From Streptomyces cinnamoneus (GTDB lineage: Bacteria > Actinomycetota > Actinomycetes > Streptomycetales > Streptomycetaceae), in assembly GCF_014650495.1 (NCBI RefSeq), contig NZ_BMVB01000020.1, forward strand, positions 1 through 64,000: a DNA stretch of 64,000 nucleotides, in the 5' to 3' direction. Of this stretch, positions 32,822 through 41,974 are shown one piece after another. A program made the position numbers and the translations under genes. The number at the start of each line of letters is the position of its first letter. The stretch's first letter is position 1. The notes under the pieces are model-generated. The model worked only from the letters and a program-made list of their open reading frames with translations, had not been told where the DNA came from and did no database searches.

Positions 32822-35170
32822 ATGAGCGACGAGCAGTCACAGCAGCGGCGTCCCGCTGGTGGCGGCCACGCGCCGCCGGGCTGGGCGCCGAGGTCCACCG
32901 GCGCGTCCGCCGGCACGCGCCGGGCTCCTGGCGCCCGCTCCGCGGCCGGCCCCGGCCGGCCCGGCCGCCCACGGCGCACGGGCTGGCGCCGGCTCGTGCC
33001 CACCTGGCGCATGATCCTCGGCGGCTTCCTGCTGGCGGTCCTGGTCGTCGTCGGCGCCCTGGTGGCCGGCTACATGCTGGTCGACATCCCCCCGGCCAAC
33101 AAGGCCGCCACCGCCGAGAGCAACGTCTTCCTCTACGCCGACGGCACCATCCTCGCCCGCGACGGCGAGGTCAACCGCGAGAGCGTGCCCCTGAGCAAGG
33201 TCCCCCGGGACGTCCAGCACGCCGTCCTGGCCGCCGAGGACCGCGACTTCTACTCCGAGTCCGCCGTGAACCCCGAGGCGATGCTGCGCGCCGCCTGGAA
33301 CACCGCCACCGGCAAGGGCAAGCAGTCCGGCTCCACCATCACCCAGCAGTACGTCAAGAACTACTACCTGGGCCAGGAACAGACCATCAGCCGCAAGGTG
33401 AAGGAATTCTTCATCGCCATCAAGCTGGACCGCGAGGAGAGCAAGAACGACATCCTGGAGGGCTACCTCAACACCAGCTACTTCGGCCGCAACGCCTACG
33501 GCATCCAGGCGGCCTCCCAGGCGTACTACGGCAAGGACTCCGACAAGCTCACCGCCGCCGAGGGCGCCTACCTCGCCACCCTCCTCAACGCCCCCAGCGC
33601 CTACGACGTCGGCGCCCACCCCGAGAACAAGCAGCGCGCCCTGGCCCGCTGGAACTACGTCCTCGACGGCATGGTGAAGAAGAAGTGGCTCGGCACCACC
33701 GAACGCGCCGAGATGCAGTTCCCCGCCCCCGGCAAGGCCAAGGCGCGCCTGAGCATGTCCGGGCAGCGCGGCTACCTCGTCGAGGCCGTCAAGGACTACC
33801 TCACCAGCAACAAGATCGTCGACGAGACGACGCTGGCCACCGGCGGCTACCGCATCGTCACCACCATCGACCGCAAGAAACAGGACGCGTTCGTCAACGC
33901 CGTGCAGCACCAGCTGATGGACGATCTCAGCGAGGACCGCAAGGCCGACCGGTACGTACGCGCCGGGGGCGCCTCCATCGATCCCAAGTCCGGCAAGGTC
34001 GTCGCCATGTACGGCGGCATCGACTACACCAGGCAGTACGTCAACAACGCCACCCGCCGCGACTACCAAGTCGGCTCCACCTTCAAGCCGTTCGTCTTCA
34101 CCTCGGCCGTCGACAACGACTCCACCACCCAGGACGGCCGCACCATCACGCCCAACACCCTCTACGACGGCACCAACAGACGCCCGGTACAGGGCCCGGA
34201 CGGACCCGTGGGCTACGCCCCCGAGAACGAGGACGGCTACTCCAACCCCCGCATCACCGTCACCAAGGCCACCGACCTGTCCGTCAACTCCGTCTACGCA
34301 CAGATGGCCCAGGACGTCGGCCCCGCCAAGGTCAAGAAGACCGCCGTCGCACTCGGCATCCCCGCGGACACCCCCGACCTGACCGCCACGCCCTCCATCG
34401 CCCTGGGCCCGGCCACCGCCAGCGTCCTGGACATGACCCAGGCGTACGCGACCCTCGCCAACCACGGCCGGCGCGGCCCGTACACACTCGTCGAGAAGGT
34501 CTCCAAGGCCACCGAGGACGTGCAACTGCCGGACGCCGGCGAGAAGAAGCAGGTCGTCTCGCGCGTCGCCGCCGACACGACCACCTCGATCCTGCAGAGC
34601 GTCGTCGACAGCGGCACCGGCCGCCGGGCCCAGTCCGCGGGCCGGCCGGCGGCCGGCAAGACCGGCACGGCGGAGGAGGACAAGGCCGCCTGGTTCGCGG
34701 GTTACACCCCCGACCTGGCCACCGTCGTCGCCGTCATGGGCCAGGACCCCGACACCGGCGTCCAGAAGCCGCTGTACGGGGCCGCCGGGGAGCCCCGCAT
34801 CAACGGCGGCGGCTACCCGGCGCAGATCTGGGGCGCCTACACCGCCGACGCGCTCGAAGGCACCGAGGCCACGGACTTCGACCTGGAGCTGCAGAGCGGC
34901 GCGGGGACCCCGATGCTGGAACCCACCCCGACCGCCACGGCGCCCCCGTCCCCCACCGGCTCGCCGTCGCTCCCGGCCACCCCGCCGACCGCCCCGCCGA
35001 CGAGCTTCGGCCCGCCCGAGCCGCCGACGATCCCGGAACCGCCGGTCACACCGCCGGGCTTCCCCACGCCCCGCCTGCCCACCTTCGGGCCGGGAGGACC
35101 GGGCGAGGACAAGGAACGGCACTCCGCCGACCGCCACGGAGGCGGGGACCTGCTGGGATACGAGTACTGA
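32822..35170 (+). CDS. Class A penicillin-binding protein (transglycosylase/transpeptidase)
   Basis: A 782-residue bifunctional peptidoglycan synthase. It has a basic, Pro-rich cytoplasmic start and one membrane helix (about residues 62-84). The GT51 domain carries catalytic E139 ('AAEDRDFYS') and 'GSTITQQYVKN'. The transpeptidase has S419-T-F-K422 ('GSTFKPFVF'), S487-V-N489 and K613-T-G615 ('AGKTGTAEED'). The last 90 residues are a Pro/Thr-rich extracellular tail ('PTPTATAPPSPTGSPSL'). It polymerises and cross-links the wall. Streptomyces carries several such enzymes and which one this is cannot be told here. Confidence 0.92.
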   Translation: MSDEQSQQRRPAGGGHAPPGWAPRSTGASAGTRRAPGARSAAGPGRPGRPRRTGWRRLVPTWRMILGGFLLAVLVVVGALVAGYMLVDIPPANKAATAESNVFLYADGTILARDGEVNRESVPLSKVPRDVQHAVLAAEDRDFYSESAVNPEAMLRAAWNTATGKGKQSGSTITQQYVKNYYLGQEQTISRKVKEFFIAIKLDREESKNDILEGYLNTSYFGRNAYGIQAASQAYYGKDSDKLTAAEGAYLATLLNAPSAYDVGAHPENKQRALARWNYVLDGMVKKKWLGTTERAEMQFPAPGKAKARLSMSGQRGYLVEAVKDYLTSNKIVDETTLATGGYRIVTTIDRKKQDAFVNAVQHQLMDDLSEDRKADRYVRAGGASIDPKSGKVVAMYGGIDYTRQYVNNATRRDYQVGSTFKPFVFTSAVDNDSTTQDGRTITPNTLYDGTNRRPVQGPDGPVGYAPENEDGYSNPRITVTKATDLSVNSVYAQMAQDVGPAKVKKTAVALGIPADTPDLTATPSIALGPATASVLDMTQAYATLANHGRRGPYTLVEKVSKATEDVQLPDAGEKKQVVSRVAADTTTSILQSVVDSGTGRRAQSAGRPAAGKTGTAEEDKAAWFAGYTPDLATVVAVMGQDPDTGVQKPLYGAAGEPRINGGGYPAQIWGAYTADALEGTEATDFDLELQSGAGTPMLEPTPTATAPPSPTGSPSLPATPPTAPPTSFGPPEPPTIPEPPVTPPGFPTPRLPTFGPGGPGEDKERHSADRHGGGDLLGYEY

Positions 35171-35213
35171 GGCGCCCCGGCCGCATCGGTGGCCGGAGGT
35201 CAGTGTCCGGACG

Positions 35214-35534
35214 TCAGTGGCCGGACGTCGCCTTGAGGCCGACGACGGCCACCAGCAGCAACGCGATGAAGAAGATCCGCGCGGCGGTCACCGGCTCGCC
35301 CAGCAGCGTCATGCCGAGCACCGCCGCACCGGCCGCGCCGATGCCCACCCACACCCCGTACGCGGTGCCGATGGGCAGCGTCCGCGCCGCCTGCGCCAGC
35401 AGCAGCATGCTGGCCACGATGCCCGCGACCGTGGCCACGCTGGGCCACAGCCGCGTGAAACCCTCGGTGAACTTCATGCCGACCGACCAGCCGACCTCCA
35501 GCAGACCGGCGACAGCGAGCAGGACCCATGCCAT
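35214..35534 (-). CDS. gdx: Guanidinium exporter (SMR family, Gdx/SugE)
   Basis: A 106-residue small multidrug resistance-type protein with four membrane helices. It has the Gdx signature 'GLLEVGWSVGMKFTEGF' with essential E13, then 'LPIGTAYGVWVGIGAAG' and 'EPVTAARIFFIALL'. SugE/Gdx proteins exchange guanidinium for protons as antiparallel dimers. The assignment is strengthened by the guanidine-III riboswitch in its leader, about 34 bases upstream of the start. The start is ATG 35534 behind GGAGGTACCGTC. Confidence 0.93.
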   Translation of the reverse strand: MAWVLLAVAGLLEVGWSVGMKFTEGFTRLWPSVATVAGIVASMLLLAQAARTLPIGTAYGVWVGIGAAGAAVLGMTLLGEPVTAARIFFIALLLVAVVGLKATSGH

Positions 35535-35567
35535 GACGGTACCTCCGACGGAAACGACTCCAGGGGG

Positions 35568-35612
35568 GTGCGTCGTCTTGTCCTGACCCGGTACGGCGCG
35601 TCTCGTCGGGAT
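35568..35612 (-). promoter_or_regulatory. Guanidine-III (ykkC-III) riboswitch
   Basis: Read on the minus strand, the leader contains CCCGACGAGACGCGCC, then GTACCGGGT and CAGGACAAGACGACGC. These match the ykkC-III pattern, with ACGAG, a CCCG/CGGG helix, CAGGACAAGACG and a GCGCCG pairing with the 3' end to make a pseudoknot. It sits just upstream of the gdx ribosome site, as expected for translational control by guanidine. The motif was recognised from memory without a covariance search. Confidence 0.88.
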
Positions 35613-35683
35613 GGGGACGACCGTAGCAAAAAGGGTGTAACAGGCGTATAAGGCGTGAGGGTGTGCGGGACGTCCAGGGCGCG

Positions 35684-36025
35684 TCAGAGGTACAGGCCCG
35701 TGGAGTCCTCCGACCCTTCCAGCCGCTCCGCCGCCACCGCGTGCAGGTCACGCTCGCGCATCAGGACGTACGCGACCCCGCGCACCTCCACCTCGGCCCG
35801 GTCCTCCGGGTCGTACAGCACCCGGTCACCCGGCTCGACCGTCCGCACGCTCTGACCGACCGCGACGACCTCGGCCCAGGCCAGCCGGCGGCCCACCGCC
35901 GCCGTCGCCGGAATGACGATGCCGCCGGTGGACCGGCGCTCGCCCTCGGGGATGTCCGTCCGCACCAGAACGCGGTCGTGGAGCATCCGGATGGGCAACT
36001 TGTCGTGGGTGGTGTTCGTACTCAC
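35684..36025 (-). CDS. GroES-like co-chaperonin fold protein
   Basis: A 113-residue protein with a Cpn10-type fold: 'LPIRMLHDRVLVRTD', the mobile-loop region 'GERRSTGGIVIPATA', 'AEVVAVGQSVRTVEPGDRVLY' (quoted in part) and 'VLMRERDLHAV'. It is not next to groEL. It differs from true GroES in its longer C-terminus ('EGSEDSTGLYL'), so it is likely a divergent paralogue. GTG 36025 is the chosen start, though its ribosome site is weak. It follows the DUF3618 gene on the same strand. Confidence 0.82.
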   Translation of the reverse strand: MSTNTTHDKLPIRMLHDRVLVRTDIPEGERRSTGGIVIPATAAVGRRLAWAEVVAVGQSVRTVEPGDRVLYDPEDRAEVEVRGVAYVLMRERDLHAVAAERLEGSEDSTGLYL

Positions 36026-36071
36026 GTCACGACCGTACCTGCCCGCGCGCGGGGCCGAGGCCACAGGGCCG

Positions 36072-36410
36072 CTAAGACTTCCGGCGGCGCGAGCCCTTCG
36101 AGGACTTGCCGGAGGCGATCAGCAGCCCCACGACGCCCACCGCCACCATCGCCACCGGAACGATCCGCTCCAGCCGCGGCTCACCGTCGGGGCCCACGAA
36201 TCGCGAGCGCACCTCCGACACGACGCGGTTGGCCGCCACGTACGCGCGCCCCGCGGTCTGGTCCACCTTCGACGCCACCTTGGCCTTGGCATCCCCGATG
36301 ATCGTCGACGGGTGCATCCGCACGCCGATCTCGTCGAGCACTACGGCGAGCTCCTGCCGCCGGCGGGCGATGTCCGCCTCGATCTGCGCAGGTGTCCTGG
36401 CTTCCGCCAC
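36072..36410 (-). CDS. DUF3618 small membrane protein
   Basis: A 112-residue protein. Residues about 5-35 carry the DUF3618 helix 'RTPAQIEADIARRRQEL' and 'LDEIGVRMHPSTI'. A central amphipathic stretch follows, then one membrane helix ('IVPVAMVAVGVVGLLIA') and a Lys/Arg/Ser tail. GTG 36410 starts it. Many actinobacteria have this protein beside bcp and the GroES-like gene. Its role is unknown. Confidence 0.82.
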   Translation of the reverse strand: MAEARTPAQIEADIARRRQELAVVLDEIGVRMHPSTIIGDAKAKVASKVDQTAGRAYVAANRVVSEVRSRFVGPDGEPRLERIVPVAMVAVGVVGLLIASGKSSKGSRRRKS

Positions 36411-36554
36411 CGCGCTGCCTCCGTCTCGTCGATAAGAATGATGAAGAGTGATGACTACAGTCTGTCAGCTCCCCCGGCGAAGCGCCCCGCGGCACCCCCG
36501 ATCCGCGACCTGGCTACGCTCGGGACGTAACCGACGTCCCCACCGAGGAGAGCC

Positions 36555-37022
36555 ATGAGCGAGCGACTGCAGCCCGGCGACACCGCCCCCGCCTTCACCC
36601 TGCCCGACGCGGACGGCAAGCAGGTCTCGCTCGCCGACCACAAGGGCCGCAAGGTCATCGTCTACTTCTACCCCGCCGCCCTCACCCCCGGCTGCACCAA
36701 GCAGGCGTGCGACTTCACCGACAACCTCGACTTCCTCGCCGGCCACGGCTACGACGTCATCGGCGTCTCCCCCGACAAGCCGGAGAAGCTCGCGAAGTTC
36801 CGCGAGAAGGAGACCCTGAAGGTCACCCTCGTCGGCGACCCCGAGAAGAAGGTCCTGGAGGCGTACGGCGCCTTCGGCGAGAAGAAGCTCTACGGCAAGA
36901 CCGTCACCGGCGTCATCCGCTCCACGGTCATCGTCGACGAGGACGGCAAGGTCGAGCGCGCCCTCTACAACGTCAAGGCCACCGGCCACGTGGCAAAGAT
37001 CATCAAGGACCTGGGGCTGTAA
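36555..37022 (+). CDS. bcp: Thioredoxin-dependent thiol peroxidase (Bcp/PrxQ)
   Basis: A 155-residue peroxiredoxin that reduces H2O2 and organic peroxides using thioredoxin. The active site 'LTPGCTKQACDF' gives peroxidatic C47 and resolving C52, the PrxQ atypical two-Cys pattern. 'YFYPAALTPG' and 'RSTVIVDEDGKV' are further family marks. The ATG follows GAGGAGAGCC. Its 3' end overlaps the 3' end of the convergent histidine kinase gene by 20 bp. Confidence 0.93.
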   Translation: MSERLQPGDTAPAFTLPDADGKQVSLADHKGRKVIVYFYPAALTPGCTKQACDFTDNLDFLAGHGYDVIGVSPDKPEKLAKFREKETLKVTLVGDPEKKVLEAYGAFGEKKLYGKTVTGVIRSTVIVDEDGKVERALYNVKATGHVAKIIKDLGL

Positions 37023-38277
37023 CGCGCCGCGCGACCGACGCCTCCTCGGGCACGTCCTCGGCCTCCGGCAGGTCGAGGACCGCCCGGGCACCCCCGCCCT
37101 CCGCCCTGCCGAACGACAGCCGCGCCCCCAGCACCGCCGCCTGCCCCACCGCGATCGTCAGCCCCAGGCCATGACCCGTACCGCGCTCGGGCGCCGCCGT
37201 ACGGAAACGGCGCGGCCCCTGGTCCACCAGGCCCGGCGGGAAGCCGTCCCCGTGATCCCGGATGACGATCCGCGTGCCCTCGACCGTCACCTCGATCGGC
37301 GGCCGGCCGTGCTTGGCCGCATTGGCCAGGATGTTCACCAGGATCCGCTCCACACGACGGGCGTCGGTGGCCACGATCCGGCCCTCGCCGATCACCTCCA
37401 CCGCCACGTCGTCCACCCCGCGCTGACCGCGCGCCCGCTTGACGATGCCCCGCACCAGCGACGGCAGCTCCACCTCGTCCAGCTGCGCGCTCTCCACCCC
37501 GGCGTCCAGCCGGGACACCTCCAGCAGATCCTCCACCAGGGCCCGCATCGTCTGCGCCCGCTCCTGCACCATCTCCACCGCCCGCGGATGCGGCAGCAGC
37601 TCGGCCGAGGCCACCAGCCCCGCCACCGGCGTCCTCAGCTCGTGCGCCACGTCCGCGGTGAACTGCCGCTCCGCCGACACCCGGCCCGCCAGCGACGTCG
37701 CCATGTGGTGCACCGACCGGCCCAGCTCCGCGACCTCGTCCCGGCCGGCGATGTCCAGCGCGTCCGCGTCCGGCGCCTCGCCCGCCGCGATCCGTCGCGC
37801 CGCCGCCGCGGACAGCCGCAGCCGCCGCGACAGGCTCTGCGCCACGAACCACGCCACCACCGCCATCAGCGCCACGGTCGCCCCACCGGCCACCACCAGC
37901 GCCTTGTCCAGCGCCGTCTGCAGGGGGTCACGGTCCGGGTACGACGCCGAGATCGACAGCACCTTGTCGTCCCCGACCCCCGTGGCCGCCCACACCCGCG
38001 GGTCCTCCCCGCCGCTGATGTACGTACCCGACTCGCCCTTCGCCACGGCCTGCGACAGCGCGAACGGCAGCGTCGAGTCGTCCAGCTGGGCACCCAGCGC
38101 CAGGGTCCCGTCCCGCTGGTAGATCTGCAGCGCCGAGCTCAGCAGGCCGTCCTGGTACGCCATGGCCTGGCGGTCCCGCTCCAGGCCTGAGATGTGATGC
38201 ACGGCCACGCCCAGGACCACGACGGCAAGGGCGGTGACGAAGGAGATCGCGAACGCGATCCGGCCACGGATACCCAT
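37003..38277 (-). CDS. Membrane sensor histidine kinase
   Basis: A 424-residue kinase. Two membrane helices (about residues 6-28 and 127-147) flank an extracellular sensor domain of about 100 residues, followed by HAMP (about 150-200). H212 in 'FTADVAHELRTPVAGL' is the phospho-acceptor. The ATPase part has 'ILANAAKHGRP', 'IRDHGDGFPPG' and 'GTGHGLGLTIAV'. The ATG at 38277 overlaps the stop of the upstream membrane-protein gene (GTGATG). No response regulator gene is adjacent on either side, which is unusual for this class. Confidence 0.88.
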   Translation of the reverse strand: MGIRGRIAFAISFVTALAVVVLGVAVHHISGLERDRQAMAYQDGLLSSALQIYQRDGTLALGAQLDDSTLPFALSQAVAKGESGTYISGGEDPRVWAATGVGDDKVLSISASYPDRDPLQTALDKALVVAGGATVALMAVVAWFVAQSLSRRLRLSAAAARRIAAGEAPDADALDIAGRDEVAELGRSVHHMATSLAGRVSAERQFTADVAHELRTPVAGLVASAELLPHPRAVEMVQERAQTMRALVEDLLEVSRLDAGVESAQLDEVELPSLVRGIVKRARGQRGVDDVAVEVIGEGRIVATDARRVERILVNILANAAKHGRPPIEVTVEGTRIVIRDHGDGFPPGLVDQGPRRFRTAAPERGTGHGLGLTIAVGQAAVLGARLSFGRAEGGGARAVLDLPEAEDVPEEASVARRVTAPGP

Positions 38278-38807
38278 CACGCGATCGGAAGGACCTCTCG
38301 GGACTCGCCCGCAGGGGTGGCCCCCACGTACCGGACCTCCAGCGCCGTGAAGGCCACGGCCCCGTCCACCTCGCGCGGCTGGAACAGCCGCAGCCGCGCC
38401 GGGAAGGACTTCCCCGCCGCCGCGCCGGCCACGCCGCTCGACACCTGCACGACGCCGTTGCCGTCCGCACCGTCCGAGGTGTACGCCTCCCACCGGATGC
38501 CGCTCGCGACCCGCCCGGAGGTGTTGCAGTCCAGCGTGATGATGGTCGGCTCCCGCACCGGCTCACCCATCCCGCAGTCCCGCACCCCCGGCAGCTCCCG
38601 GGCGTTCGAGCCCTCCAGCACCACCTGCGACTCCTGACCGGCACCCGACTTCTGCGCCGCCGCCGTCTTCGGCGCCTTGTTCACCACGCTCGCCCGGTCC
38701 GTGGCATCCCCCAGCCACACGCCGCCGAACACGAGCACGGACACACCCAGGAAGATCGCCACCACGGTGCGCAGACCGGCACCACGGGCCACGGCACGGT
38801 CGGTCAT
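38277..38807 (-). CDS. Membrane-anchored extracytoplasmic protein coupled to the kinase
   Basis: A 176-residue protein with one N-terminal membrane helix (about residues 12-32) and an extracytoplasmic domain of about 140 residues. Two cysteines ('VRDCGMGE' and 'TLDCNTSG') may form a disulfide, and 'FPARLRLFQPREVDGAVAF' (quoted in part) is strand-rich. No family is recognised. Its stop overlaps the kinase start, so the two proteins are made together and this one may be the ligand-sensing or modulating partner of the kinase. Confidence 0.7.
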   Translation of the reverse strand: MTDRAVARGAGLRTVVAIFLGVSVLVFGGVWLGDATDRASVVNKAPKTAAAQKSGAGQESQVVLEGSNARELPGVRDCGMGEPVREPTIITLDCNTSGRVASGIRWEAYTSDGADGNGVVQVSSGVAGAAAGKSFPARLRLFQPREVDGAVAFTALEVRYVGATPAGESREVLPIA

Positions 38808-38999
38808 CGGCTCTCTTCCTCGATCACGGGCGGATGTTGCACGTTCGGTCCTGTCCCATCCCCGCTCAGAGGGACGGTGAAAACGCCCGCCGCGTTCCCT
38901 TGCAGAGATACGTACATGTGTGGCGTAACCGATCAGGGATGCGGGCGGTTACTCCGTACGAGGCCCTCTGGGGAGGGGGCACGGGGCGGGAGGGGAACC

Positions 39000-39337
39000 A
39001 TGCCGGTCAGTCCGTACGCGCGGGAGCGGCTCGCCGCGGCGGCGGAGTCTCGCGGACGCTGTCGGAGGCGCTGGGGAAGCTGGGGGTCGATCCGAAGAGC
39101 TCATCAGTCGACGAGTCCGGGCCTACGGCGATGCTGAAGCTCGGCGTCGCCGAGCGTTGCTCACTCTGCGGCATCGCGCCCGAGCGGCAGGGCCGCCCGC
39201 TGCCACTTGAGGTGGATCACGCCGACGGAAACCGGCGCAACCACAGGATCGAGAATCTCCGCCTGCTCTGCCCCAACTGCCATGCCATCACGGATACCTG
39301 GTGCCGAGGCGACCGACGCAAACGAGAGCCCAGGTAG
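39000..39337 (+). pseudogene. Decayed HNH endonuclease gene
   Basis: Pieces of one Streptomyces HNH protein family appear in order but in three frames. 'MPVSPYARERLAAAAES' starts at ATG 39000. 'SRTLSEALGKLGVDPKS' is one base out of frame, near 39048. 'ISRRVRAYG' is in the third frame, near 39103. 'MLKLGVAERCSLCGI' then continues in the second frame. The HNH core is intact: 'CSLCG', 'LPLEVDHADGNRRNHR', 'ENLRLLCPNCHAIT'. The middle of the protein is missing. The core could still be translated from an internal start, but the gene as a whole is broken. Confidence 0.75.
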
Positions 39338-39379
39338 CGCTGTAGCTGCCCACATGCGACCGGTAGCATGGCAGAGCTT

Positions 39380-39462
39380 GCGGCCGTGGTGGAATGGCAG
39401 TCACGCAGCACTTAGGATGCTGTGGGAGAAATCCCGTGTGGGTTCGAATCCCACCGGCCGCA
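39380..39462 (+). tRNA. tRNA-Leu (anticodon TAG)
   Basis: An 83-base class II tRNA. The acceptor stem GCGGCCG pairs with CGGCCGC, the anticodon loop CTTAGGA gives TAG (reads CUA), a variable arm TGTGGGAGAAATCCCGTG follows, and the T loop is GGTTCGAATCC. It is not the developmental bldA tRNA, whose anticodon is TAA. Confidence 0.96.
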
Positions 39463-39482
39463 CTGGGCCTTGCTCTTGGAAT

Positions 39483-39521
39483 CGAAGGGGGCCGCCTCTG
39501 AATAAGAGGCGGCCCCCTTCG
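39483..39521. terminator. Convergent terminator after tRNA-Leu and rdgB
   Basis: CGAAGGGGGCCGCCTCT and its complement form a perfect 17-bp stem with loop GAATA. It lies between the tRNA and the convergent rdgB stop. Confidence 0.9.
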
Positions 39522-39529
39522 GCGTCCGT

Positions 39530-40132
39530 TCAGCCCACGAGCTCCCGGACCACCGGCACCAGGCCCCGGAACGCCTTGCCGCGGTGGCTGATGGCGTTCT
39601 TCTCCTCCGGCGCCATCTCGGCACACGTGCGGGTCTCGCCCAGGGGCTGGAGGACCGGGTCGTAGCCGAAGCCGCCCGAGCCCGCGGGCTCGTGGCGCAG
39701 GGTGCCCTCCAGGCGGCCCTCGACCACGCGCTCCGTGCCGTCCGGCAGGGCCAGGGCCGCGGCGCAGGCGAAGTGGGCGCCGCGGTGTTCCTCGGCGATG
39801 TCGGAGAGCTGGGCCAGGAGCAGGTCGAGGTTGGCCTTGTCGTCGCCGTGGGTGCCGGCCCAGCGGGCGGAGAAGATGCCGGGGGCGCCGTTCAGGACGT
39901 CGACGCAGAGGCCGGAGTCGTCGGCGATGGCGGGGTGGCCGGTGGCCTGCGCCAGCGCGTGGGCCTTGAGGAGGGCGTTCTCGGCGAAGGTGACGCCGGT
40001 CTCCTTGACGTCGGGGATCTCGGGGTAGGCGTCGGCGCCCACGAGCTCGACGTCCAGGCCGGCGGCGGCGAGGATCGCGTGGAGCTCGGTGACCTTGTTG
40101 GCGTTGCGGGTGGCGAGGATCAGGCGCTTCAT
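39530..40132 (-). CDS. rdgB: Non-canonical purine NTP pyrophosphatase (RdgB/HAM1)
   Basis: A 200-residue enzyme that hydrolyses ITP, dITP and XTP to monophosphates, keeping deaminated purines out of nucleic acids. Family marks are 'LILATRNANKVTEL' at the start, 'TFAENALLKAHAL', 'AIADDSGLCVDVLNG', 'GSGGFGYDPVL' and 'ISHRGKAFRGL'. ATG 40132 is the start. It follows rph and a small lipoprotein gene on the same strand, a common actinobacterial order. Confidence 0.94.
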   Translation of the reverse strand: MKRLILATRNANKVTELHAILAAAGLDVELVGADAYPEIPDVKETGVTFAENALLKAHALAQATGHPAIADDSGLCVDVLNGAPGIFSARWAGTHGDDKANLDLLLAQLSDIAEEHRGAHFACAAALALPDGTERVVEGRLEGTLRHEPAGSGGFGYDPVLQPLGETRTCAEMAPEEKNAISHRGKAFRGLVPVVRELVG

Positions 40133-40211
40133 GGTCCCGATTATCCCCGGGGCCCCGCTCGCCCCCGGTCTCCCGGGGGCCACTCACCCGGGCGTCGTTC
40201 GGCCGCCCCGG

Positions 40212-40595
40212 CTACTTCGACGTGCAGACCTTCGTCAGCTCGCCCGCCGCGTCCTTCAGGGGCGTCAGGTCCGGCGTCGCGTTCCGGCCGACCGCGTCGC
40301 GGACGTTGGTGATCGCCTGCTGGAGGTGGTCCAGGGCCTTGGCGACGTCGGTGTTGTTCGTCTTGTCCTTGAGCTTCTTGGTGTCCTGGTCGAGCGCGTC
40401 CAGGACCGCGCCCGTCCGGCCCGAGCCGTTCGCCGAGTCCGTCACGGTCTGCTGGAGGTCGTTGACGTCGTCGGTGATCTCGACGCCCAGACGGGCGCAG
40501 TCGACGGCCTTCTGGGCGGCGGAGCAGCCCACCGCCGGCGGCAGGACCAGCAGGGCCAGGGCCGCGAGGGCGTGGGGGTGGCGGCGTGCGGGCAT
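40212..40595 (-). CDS. Small predicted lipoprotein
   Basis: A 127-residue protein. Its signal ends in 'LPPAVGCSAAQ', a lipobox with C24. The mature part is helical, with three further features: 'ARLGVEITDDVNDL', 'LDALDQDTKKLKDK' and 'DAAGELTKVCTSK'. Two cysteines (residues about 33 and 124) may pair. No enzyme family is recognised. The start at 40595 follows GGAAGG. It lies between rph and rdgB in the same direction. Confidence 0.75.
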   Translation of the reverse strand: MPARRHPHALAALALLVLPPAVGCSAAQKAVDCARLGVEITDDVNDLQQTVTDSANGSGRTGAVLDALDQDTKKLKDKTNNTDVAKALDHLQQAITNVRDAVGRNATPDLTPLKDAAGELTKVCTSK

Positions 40596-40723
40596 CGGTG
40601 GCCTTCCGGTGGGGCGGGCGGGGGTACGGTCCGGGCCGGGTGGGCCGGACCGTACGCCTCTATGAACGCTTGCGCCGCACCGCATGGTTGCGGCTCCCGC
40701 GGGGTCCGCCGGCGGTCAGGAGG

Positions 40724-41455
<732 letters not shown>

Positions 41456-41559
41456 GGTGATGAGCCTATCGGCACGGCAGAGGGCCCCGTTCCGGTTGGC
41501 GTGCTGGACGCGTGGCCGAAAAACGGGGCCCCTGGGTGTGCGGAGCGCGGTGGCTCAGC

Positions 41560-41793
41560 TCACAGCATGTCCTCGATCTCGCCGGCGATCGGGTCGGCGT
41601 CGGTGCCGATGACGACCTGGATGGCGGTGCCCATCTTCACGACGCCGTGGGCGCCGGCGGCCTTGAGGGCGGCGTCGTCGACGAGGGAGGGGTCGGCCAC
41701 CTCGCAGCGGAGGCGGGTGATGCAGCCCTCGACCTCTTCGATGTTGTCGATCCCGCCGAGGCCGGCGACGATCTTCTCAGCCTTGCTGGCCAT
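41560..41793 (-). CDS. nagF: PTS EIIB component for N-acetylglucosamine (NagF)
   Basis: A 77-residue glucose-family EIIB domain. The phospho-acceptor is C24 in 'EVEGCITRLRCEV', and 'GVVKMGTAIQVVIG' completes the fold. It receives phosphate from EIIA and passes it to GlcNAc during transport by the EIIC proteins NagE1/NagE2, which are encoded divergently next to it. The ATG at 41793 follows AGGAG. By synteny it corresponds to S. coelicolor nagF. The DasR-like site in the shared upstream region could control it. Confidence 0.92.
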   Translation of the reverse strand: MASKAEKIVAGLGGIDNIEEVEGCITRLRCEVADPSLVDDAALKAAGAHGVVKMGTAIQVVIGTDADPIAGEIEDML

Positions 41794-41974
41794 GTGCACT
41801 CCTGGTTGTCTCAGCCCTTCGGCGGTTCCACCGACCGGCTTTCACACGGTATCCCACGTATAGCCCAACTATGCGGGCGTTTGTCCGCCATCTGACGAAG
41901 GATGGCGAGCACCCGGTTCCGGCCACGGATCCTGTCCTTCCGCGCCGTTACCGGGAGATCCCCACCGCACCGCA

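Noticed and set aside
35684..36025. The GroES-like gene as the true groES
   Set aside because: No groEL follows, and the C-terminus and mobile loop differ from standard Cpn10. It is better called a paralogue.
39380..39462. The tRNA-Leu as bldA
   Set aside because: The anticodon is TAG (reads CUA). The developmental bldA tRNA has TAA.
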